NCBI GenBank assembly: GCA_002440235.1
Contig: DJRZ01000046.1
Coordinates: 1-30,047, forward strand
Source: Alphaproteobacteria bacterium UBA6347
Lineage (GTDB): Bacteria; Pseudomonadota; Alphaproteobacteria; CAAGCB01; CAG-977
Reading direction: 5' to 3'
DNA: 30,047 nt
Shown here: positions 24,892-30,047 of the stretch, piece by piece
Position numbering within the stretch: position 1 is the stretch's first letter
Layout of the letters: each line of letters starts with the position of its first letter
Notes under the pieces: model-generated
Database searches by the model: none
Told to the model about the DNA's origin: nothing
The model's input: the letters and a program-made list of their open reading frames with translations, nothing else
Position numbers and translations under genes: made by a program

Positions 24892-24920
24892 TTGCCGTTT
24901 TCAACAAAGCGCGCTATTTT
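24892..24920 (+). promoter_or_regulatory. Promoter of PAS pseudo-kinase, predicting a leaderless transcript
   Basis: TTGCCG (24892-24897), 17-nt spacer, TATTTT (24915-24920). Only six A separate the -10 box from the ATG at 24927, so the mRNA would start at or next to the start codon. No Shine-Dalgarno sequence is visible there. Confidence 0.5.
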
Positions 24921-24926
24921 AAAAAA

Positions 24927-27326
24927 ATGTTAACGGCTTGGGATTCAATTCTTGCGAAAGTAATCGTTTCGGTGTTTTTTCACCCGAAAACGCTGATCTT
25001 TGTCTGTCTGGCGGTCGTTTCGGCGATCGCCGCGGCTTTTTCCGTTTTAATCCGCCGTTTGAAGCGGGCGCGTTTTATCGCCGAAAAGTTGAACACCGCC
25101 GAACTGGCTTTGGACGCCTTTCCGGACGGGTATTTTCTGTGGATATACGATTCCGTCGGATTTTTGCGCAAAACGCACTGTTCCCGACGGCTGGCGGTCA
25201 TGATGAATCTGGCGCGCGGTTTCGATTCGCCCTTTGACGCGCTGCTGGAGCATTTTTCCCCCGACGGCGCGGATCTGCTGACGGCGAGCCTGAACGAAAT
25301 GCGCGCGAACGACGCGCCGTTCGCCGTCGAACTGCCCGACGCGGCGCGGACGCGCGGCTTTCGCGTGACTGGTTTCCGCAACAAATCCGCCGGCAAAGAA
25401 ACGGTCGACGTCCTGTGGGTGCGCGAAATCACCGAAACGACCAAACGGCTGGCGGCGCTGGAAAACGAAAACAAATCGCTGGAATCCCGCAACGCCCTGC
25501 TGAAACAGATGTTCGACGCCCTGCCCGTTCCGATATGGACGCGCAACGAAGACTATCAGATCGTCCTGTGCAATCCCGCCTACGCCGCCATCGCGCGCGC
25601 CGACAGTCCGGAACAGGCGGTTCTGCGGGGCAGCGAACTGGTCTACGAAAAATCGTCGCACGAGGCGAAAGTCATCGCGTCGACCGCCCGCGCCACGGGG
25701 AAACGGTACGACACGAACGAATACGTCGTCATCGACGGAAAACGCCGGCTGGTCAACGTGAACGAAATCCTTTTGCCCGCCCGCGCCGGCGCGAAAAGCG
25801 GCACCGTCGGTTTTTTGAAAGACGTCACGCGGGAACACGAACTGCAGGCGTCCCTGTCGCGCCAAGCCGCTTCGCACGAAGAGGTTTTGGAACACCTGAA
25901 AACCGCGATCGCCGTGTTCGACGCCGGCATGCGCCTGCAATTCTACAACATGGCGTTTTTAAAGCTGTGGAATCTGGACGAAAAAGTGCTGGACCAGTCG
26001 CCGACCTACCCGCACTTGCTGGACATTCTGCGCGAAAACAGAAAACTGCCCGAAAACCGCGACTTCGCCGCCTATAAAAGCCGCGAGATCAAATTTTTCA
26101 CGACGCTGGTTTCGACGACCGGCGACGTCATGCACCTGCCTTCGGGCGTGACGCTGCGCCGCACGCTGACGCCGCACCCGACGGGCGGACTGCTGATCAC
26201 CTACGAAGACGTGACGGGACATTTGACGATGGAACGGTCGATGACCGTTTTGAACGAAACGCAGCACACCGTTTTGAACCACCTGCGCGAAGCGATCCTG
26301 CTGTTCGGCGGCGACGGACGTCTGCGTCTGGCGAACGAAGCGTATCTGACGCTGTGGGAAATCGGGGACGCGGGGTTCAATTCCCGCCCGATGACGATCG
26401 GCGAAGTGCTGGACAGCCAAAAATCTTTTTTTGAAAACGAGGACGACTGGGAATTGCTGAAAGAACAGTTGCTGGGCGTCGTCAACGCGCACACGGGCGA
26501 AGTGTTCCAAATTCTGCGCCCCGACGGCAAAGTGCTGGAATTTCTGGCGGCGGGACTGCCCGACGGCGGAATTTTCGTTTCGTTTCTGGACGTGACCGAA
26601 GTGGAAAAAAATTCGTCCCTCGCGGTGGAAAAGGAGGCTCTGCTCAGCCGTTTCAAACAAACGACCGTCCAAGCCGAAAAACTGCGCGCCGTCTTTCTGG
26701 AACAGCTGGGGCGGGAAATCAGTCCGCAACTGACGGCTTTGGACGGCGCGGCGCGTCTGCTGGGCGATTCGCGGCGGCGCATGAACCAGAAACAGAAAGC
26801 CTGTCTGCAACAGGTCGCCGACGCGACGGCGGAACTGAAAACCCTGTTCGGCGACATGACGGATCTGGCGCTGATCGAAACCGGATCCGCCGTTTTGGAA
26901 CTGGACAGCGTCGACATTCCCGAACTGCTGAACGGCGTTCTGTCGGGCGTGCGCGAACAGGCAAAAGCCAAAAACGTCGCGCTGAACGTGACTTTGCCCG
27001 AAAAAGCCCCTCTGCTGATCGCCGACAAAAAACGCCTGAAACAGGTGCTGTTCTATCTGGTCGGCAACGCCGTCGGCGCGGCGTTCAAGGACGGCGCCGT
27101 CGACCTGTCCGTGGCGGAGGACGACGAAAACCTGACCGTCACGCTGACGGAACGGTCGCTGGACGTGAAAAACGAATCCGACACCGTGAATTTCGCCGCG
27201 CGGAACGGCTTTGCGGCGGCGCTGATCCGCGGGTTCATCGAAATGCACGGCGGGACGCTGGGCGTTTCGGACAAAAACGGGACAAAGAAAACGCAAATCC
27301 GTCTGCCCGTCCACCGCGAAATTTAG
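24927..27326 (+). CDS. Multi-PAS membrane protein with degenerate histidine-kinase core
   Basis: 799 residues. One or two membrane helices at about 8-42, then four PAS-like units (about 55-160, 200-310, 325-440, 450-565; the last two are PAS-7-like, each with an FxxxxRLxxxNxAxxxLW-type core). A coiled coil leads to a DHp-like region, where the phospho-acceptor motif reads LGREISPQLTAL: the His position is Arg596. The following TDLALIETGSAVLELDSVDI fits the second DHp helix. In the ATPase-like domain the N-box Asn is kept (VGNAVGAA), but the DxGxG and GxGL boxes are absent. So it is probably a signalling pseudo-kinase. From memory, alphaproteobacteria carry a related PAS kinase with Tyr at the His position just before tsaE. 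Confidence 0.88.
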   Translation: MLTAWDSILAKVIVSVFFHPKTLIFVCLAVVSAIAAAFSVLIRRLKRARFIAEKLNTAELALDAFPDGYFLWIYDSVGFLRKTHCSRRLAVMMNLARGFDSPFDALLEHFSPDGADLLTASLNEMRANDAPFAVELPDAARTRGFRVTGFRNKSAGKETVDVLWVREITETTKRLAALENENKSLESRNALLKQMFDALPVPIWTRNEDYQIVLCNPAYAAIARADSPEQAVLRGSELVYEKSSHEAKVIASTARATGKRYDTNEYVVIDGKRRLVNVNEILLPARAGAKSGTVGFLKDVTREHELQASLSRQAASHEEVLEHLKTAIAVFDAGMRLQFYNMAFLKLWNLDEKVLDQSPTYPHLLDILRENRKLPENRDFAAYKSREIKFFTTLVSTTGDVMHLPSGVTLRRTLTPHPTGGLLITYEDVTGHLTMERSMTVLNETQHTVLNHLREAILLFGGDGRLRLANEAYLTLWEIGDAGFNSRPMTIGEVLDSQKSFFENEDDWELLKEQLLGVVNAHTGEVFQILRPDGKVLEFLAAGLPDGGIFVSFLDVTEVEKNSSLAVEKEALLSRFKQTTVQAEKLRAVFLEQLGREISPQLTALDGAARLLGDSRRRMNQKQKACLQQVADATAELKTLFGDMTDLALIETGSAVLELDSVDIPELLNGVLSGVREQAKAKNVALNVTLPEKAPLLIADKKRLKQVLFYLVGNAVGAAFKDGAVDLSVAEDDENLTVTLTERSLDVKNESDTVNFAARNGFAAALIRGFIEMHGGTLGVSDKNGTKKTQIRLPVHREI

Positions 27327-27378
27327 AATTTCCCACCCTTCGCCCTTTTCGTTTTTTGTCGATTTTTATCAAAAAATC

Positions 27379-27406
27379 TTTTCATTTGACTCCGTTGCTG
27401 TATAAT
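27379..27406 (+). promoter_or_regulatory. Promoter of the basic-protein gene
   Basis: Perfect TATAAT at 27401-27406 with TTTTCA at 27379-27384 (16-nt spacer). A TTGACT at 27386-27391 is too close to be its -35. Start predicted near 27413, so translation should begin at the ATG at 27456, not at the ATG at 27405 that overlaps the -10 box. Confidence 0.55.
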
Positions 27407-27455
27407 GAAAGCAAAAGGCAAAAGATTTGCCGCTCGTTTTTCACGGGGTTTTAAA

Positions 27456-28172
27456 ATGGAAGAAAACAAGAAAAAACGCATTCGGCTGTCGGACGACAGC
27501 AAACTGGTCTGGCAACAGCGCCATGCGGACGATAAAAACGTCCACGCCAACATCGTGCGCAACGACAACGTGCTGTACCGCAACGCCCAAGCCGCCAAAG
27601 CGGCGGAGGATCGCATGTACGCCGAACGCCTGAACCGCGAAAGGGAATCGCGCGAAACGCCCGCCGCCGAAAAACAGCGCCGCGAGGATTTGCGCCGAAT
27701 CGAGGAAAAACTGGAAGTCCGCAACACCATCATGCGTCAGGAACACAGACTGGGCATGGACGGTCTGCTGTCCTACGAAGACATTACGCGGGCGCAGGAA
27801 TCGAACAAATACGTCGGCACGAACAAACCGCTGAACATCAAAAAGCGCGACGTGCGCGGGCTGACCGGGAAAACGAAACGCAAACGCTCGTCCAAGCGGC
27901 TGTTGCCGTCCGAACGCAGACAGCGTCTGTCGCGCGCCAGAATCGAACGCGGGCGCAAAAAAGAACTGGAAAAGACCGCGCGGCGCGAATTGTACGTCAA
28001 GGACGCCAACGGCAACAAGATCAGCATCGACCGTTTGCGCAAACTGCGCGGACTGGATAAAAACCGCGCCGTCACGAAGCGCGACGCGCAGGTCGTCCAA
28101 AAACAGATTTCCAAAGAAGCGGGACGCGGCAACGCTTTGCGCATTCGCAAACGCGACGAATACACGCGCTGA
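27456..28172 (+). CDS. Highly basic, charged protein of unknown function
   Basis: 238 residues from the ATG at 27456, preceded by CACGGGG. I do not recognise a family. About 1-110 is helical and charged (ENKKKRIRLSDDSK, RMYAERLNRERESRE, RREDLRRIEEKLEVR) and likely coiled coil. A short less-charged stretch follows (LGMDGLLSYEDITRAQESNK). About 140-238 is strongly basic (TGKTKRKRSSKRLLPSERR, then RGRKKELEKTARRE), with two KKRD/TKRDA-like elements. No signal peptide, membrane helix or cysteine. The charge suggests binding to nucleic acid or ribosome. It has its own promoter and terminator, between the PAS pseudo-kinase and the pseudo-nuclease. Confidence 0.78.
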   Translation: MEENKKKRIRLSDDSKLVWQQRHADDKNVHANIVRNDNVLYRNAQAAKAAEDRMYAERLNRERESRETPAAEKQRREDLRRIEEKLEVRNTIMRQEHRLGMDGLLSYEDITRAQESNKYVGTNKPLNIKKRDVRGLTGKTKRKRSSKRLLPSERRQRLSRARIERGRKKELEKTARRELYVKDANGNKISIDRLRKLRGLDKNRAVTKRDAQVVQKQISKEAGRGNALRIRKRDEYTR

Positions 28173-28199
28173 TTTTTTAACGCGGAAAAGAATAAACGG

Positions 28200-28236
28200 A
28201 AACAGCGGATTCTTGACTTTATCCGCTGTTTTCTTT
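28200..28236 (+). terminator. Intrinsic terminator carrying the next promoter's -35 box in its loop
   Basis: AAACAGCGGAT (28200-28210) pairs perfectly with ATCCGCTGTTT (28221-28231), loop TCTTGACTTT, then TCTTTTT. It ends the basic-protein transcript. Confidence 0.85.
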
Positions 28237-28241
28237 TTAAT
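28213..28241 (+). promoter_or_regulatory. Promoter of pseudo-nuclease-tsaE-amgK, nested in the terminator
   Basis: TTGACT (28213-28218) lies in the terminator loop; 17-nt spacer; TTTAAT (28236-28241). Predicted start near 28248, about 33 nt before the GTG start codon. Confidence 0.65.
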
Positions 28242-28280
28242 GGCGGAAATTGTTTTTTTTGATCGAAAGGATTTCGAATC

Positions 28281-29174
28281 GTGTTGTTGCGTTTGACGCT
28301 GTTGGTTATCGGTTTGGCGTCGTCCTACGGCGGCAGTTTGTGCTTTAAAACGGGGAATCCCGGGGACATGGCTGTCGGCGCCGGCGCGATTTTGATCGGG
28401 ATTCTCAGCTTTTTCTTCCTCAGCAAAGGATTGTGGAAGATTTTGGGCTGTCTGACGACGTTCGTTTTGATGGCGGTGCTGGTCGGTGCCCTGTTTTTCT
28501 TCGTTTCGGGATCCGATCTGATCGGCAACGTGTCGGACGCGGTCAAAACGCAAATCGCCAAAGCCAGAGGCACGCCCGAATCCGCCGCCGCGGAACAGAC
28601 CGCCGCCGCCCCCGACGGCGTCCCCGCCGAACAGCAGCCGGCGCCGCAGCAGCGTCAGATGCCCCCGATCACGGGCAAGATTTCCGCGATTTCGTCGGGC
28701 GACGTTTTCAAAATCGATCAATACGTCCTCCGCCTGTACGGCGTGGCGACGCCGATGAACGGTCAGAACTGCACGGACGCGAACGGTCATTCCTATGAAT
28801 GCGGCTATGTCGCGGCGCGCAAGTTGAAGGAATTCGTCAACGGCGACGACGTGACCTGCCGCGTGATGAACATCAACGCCGCGGGCGAACTGATGGCGGC
28901 GTGTTCCGTCGGCGCGTTCGACATCGGCGCGGCGATGGTGCAGGAAGGCTGGGCGGTCGCTCTGCCCGCCGTGACGCCGATTTACGTCCCCTATCAGAAT
29001 CAGGCGCAGGAAAAACGCAACGGTTTGTGGGCGGGTCGTTTCCAAATGCCGTGGGAATGGCAGCAGGAACAGATCCAGCAGCGCCAGGCCGCCGCCGCCG
29101 TCACCGTCCCCGACGTTCCCGCTCCGCGCGCCGCGGGCGGCAAGAAAAAGAAAAGCATTTTCGATGTCTTCTGA
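28281..29174 (+). CDS. Membrane-anchored staphylococcal-nuclease-like protein, likely inactive
   Basis: 297 residues. Three hydrophobic helices within about 1-77, an Ala/Pro/Gln-rich linker (about 95-128), then an SNase-like OB domain at 130-262 with the typical C-x-DxxGxxYxCG cysteines and GLWAGRFQMPWEWQ end. SNase catalytic positions compare as follows: Asp141 and Arg151 are kept (D21, R35), but D40 is Ala156, E43 is Met159 and R87 is Glu203. It is thus probably a binding rather than cutting domain. The tail is basic (GKKKKS). GTG start with GAAAGGA at 28264-28270. Its end overlaps tsaE by 11 nt. Confidence 0.85.
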   Translation: MLLRLTLLVIGLASSYGGSLCFKTGNPGDMAVGAGAILIGILSFFFLSKGLWKILGCLTTFVLMAVLVGALFFFVSGSDLIGNVSDAVKTQIAKARGTPESAAAEQTAAAPDGVPAEQQPAPQQRQMPPITGKISAISSGDVFKIDQYVLRLYGVATPMNGQNCTDANGHSYECGYVAARKLKEFVNGDDVTCRVMNINAAGELMAACSVGAFDIGAAMVQEGWAVALPAVTPIYVPYQNQAQEKRNGLWAGRFQMPWEWQQEQIQQRQAAAAVTVPDVPAPRAAGGKKKKSIFDVF

Positions 29175-29676
29175 TCAAACGGAACGTTTTGTTTTCGAAC
29201 GCCTGACGCAGCCGCGGCTGGAAAAGGTCGCGGCGATGCTGGCGCGGTCGGCGCGGTCCCGCGACGTCTTCGCGCTTTACGGCGATCTGGGGGCGGGAAA
29301 GTCCGTTTTCGCGCGCGCTTTCGTCCGCGCTTTGACGACGCCCGACGAGGACGTCCCCAGCCCGACGTTCACTTTGGTGCAGACGTACGACGGCGAAAAC
29401 GGGGCGGGCGAACCGCTGACCGTGTGGCATTTCGATCTGTACCGCCTGAAAACGGCGGACGAGATTTACGAAATCGGTTTCGAAGAGGCTTTGTCCGACG
29501 GCGTTTCCGTCATCGAATGGTCGGAACGCGCGGCGAAACTGCTGCCCCGCGACAGAATGGAAATCACTATCCGCCCCGACGGCGACGCGACGCGAACGCT
29601 GATCGCCGTCCCCATGGGCAAAGCGCTGGATAAAACGGAGGTTTTAAACGCATGCAGGAACGCCTTGACCGCCTGA
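29164..29676 (+). CDS. tsaE: tRNA threonylcarbamoyladenosine biosynthesis ATPase TsaE
   Basis: ATPase partner of TsaB/TsaD in making t6A37 in tRNAs that read ANN codons. 170 residues. Walker A is GDLGAGKS (about 41-48); PSPTFTLVQTY follows (switch region), then WHFDLYRL and IEWSERA, all characteristic of the family. It overlaps the pseudo-nuclease by 11 nt and amgK by 25 nt, so all three are likely one transcript. Neighbouring amgK is the usual companion in alphaproteobacteria. Confidence 0.97.
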   Translation: MSSDQTERFVFERLTQPRLEKVAAMLARSARSRDVFALYGDLGAGKSVFARAFVRALTTPDEDVPSPTFTLVQTYDGENGAGEPLTVWHFDLYRLKTADEIYEIGFEEALSDGVSVIEWSERAAKLLPRDRMEITIRPDGDATRTLIAVPMGKALDKTEVLNACRNALTA

Positions 29677-30047
29677 ACGCCTTTTTGAAACAAGCCCGCT
29701 GGGACGACGCCGACCGGCGTCTGCTGGCCGCCGACGCGTCTTTCCGCCATTACGACCGGCTGACGCGCGGCGGCGAATCGATGGTTTTGATGGACGCCCC
29801 GCCGCCGATGGAAAACGTCCGCCCGTTTCTGACGATCGACCGAAAGCTGGAGGAACTGGGATACAGCGTCCCCCACGTCCACGCCGAAGACGTCGACGAC
29901 GGTTTCGTTCTGCTGGAAGACTTCGGCGATTCGACCTACACCCGTCTGCTGAAAAACGGCGCGGACGAACGCGCGCTGTACGAACTGGCGACGGATCTGC
30001 TGATCGACCTGAACCGCCGCGACGAATCCGAAACGGTGCCGGCGGGG
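29652..30047 (+). CDS. amgK: MurNAc/GlcNAc 1-kinase AmgK (aminoglycoside-phosphotransferase fold), partial
   Basis: Sugar kinase that phosphorylates free MurNAc at the anomeric position for direct reuse towards UDP-MurNAc, bypassing the fosfomycin-sensitive steps. The first 132 residues are present; the gene runs off the right edge. Visible motifs fit the N-lobe of the family: LAADASFRHYDRL, SMVLMDAPPPMENVRPFL, LGYSVPHVHAEDVDDGFVLL and EDFGDSTYTRLL. The catalytic HxD loop is outside the window. The start overlaps tsaE by 25 nt. A murU-like nucleotidyltransferase would be expected next. Confidence 0.9.
   Translation, partial: MQERLDRLNAFLKQARWDDADRRLLAADASFRHYDRLTRGGESMVLMDAPPPMENVRPFLTIDRKLEELGYSVPHVHAEDVDDGFVLLEDFGDSTYTRLLKNGADERALYELATDLLIDLNRRDESETVPAG

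Noticed and set aside
24825..24926. Longer start of the PAS protein at TTG 24825
   Set aside because: The extension covers a back-to-back promoter region and has no ribosome site. The hydrophobic anchor begins soon after ATG 24927.
27405..27455. Longer start of the basic protein at ATG 27405
   Set aside because: That ATG overlaps a perfect TATAAT and would lie upstream of the predicted transcript start. The ATG at 27456 fits better.

Overview
The window looks like chromosomal core DNA of an alphaproteobacterium, possibly a host- or gut-associated uncultured lineage; that assignment comes from remembered gene order and family features, not from a search. Supporting signs are the order PAS pseudo-kinase / tsaE / amgK, a YlxR-L7Ae fusion between nusA and infB, an XRE regulator of the type common in alphaproteobacteria, and an ECF sigma / small membrane protein / periplasmic metal-sensor cassette. 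Genes are closely packed with many 1-25 nt overlaps and G/C-rich third positions. Convergent gene pairs are separated by bidirectional terminators. No rRNA, tRNA, insertion sequence, phage gene or CRISPR array was seen.

Layout. 1-1850 (-): a polar amino-acid ABC importer, with a partial ATPase preceded by a substrate-binding/permease fusion whose binding domain has its two lobes in swapped order. 2001-2519 (+): small membrane protein. 2569-5720 (-): pyruvate kinase, an aldose epimerase-like protein and a secreted protein of unknown function. 5822-8093 (+): divergent sfsA, map, radC. 8184-9434 (-): tyrS. 9531-11701 (+): anmK and an amidohydrolase. 11826-13439 (+): ECF sigma factor, candidate anti-sigma and CnrX/CpxP-like sensor. 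13440-13854: the only long gene-free stretch, holding a terminator and a possible folded element. 13855-14076 (+): small RHH-like protein. 14235-16459 (+): metK-trmB-STAS operon. 16583-23067 (+): rimP-nusA-ylxR/L7Ae-infB-rbfA with a Cof-type HAD phosphatase where truB often sits. 23098-24756 (-): passenger-less autotransporter barrel and XRE regulator. 24927-30047 (+): PAS pseudo-histidine kinase, highly basic unknown protein, membrane-anchored pseudo-nuclease, tsaE and the start of amgK.

How the parts relate. Translation and RNA-processing genes dominate the middle. AnmK and AmgK are both cell-wall sugar kinases and suggest recovery of anhydro-MurNAc and MurNAc. Several proteins keep a fold but lack residues normally needed for activity: the SfsA homologue, the STAS protein, the PAS kinase and the staphylococcal-nuclease homologue. 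The rimP and metK transcripts each begin with a good sigma-70-type promoter followed at once by a hairpin plus U-tract.

The observations I rank highest are the circularly permuted binding domain fused to its permease, the 24.9-29.2 kb block of pseudo-enzymes and an unknown basic protein, the putative attenuator before rimP, and the metal-sensing sigma cassette. All functions are inferred by reading the sequence; no database search was possible.
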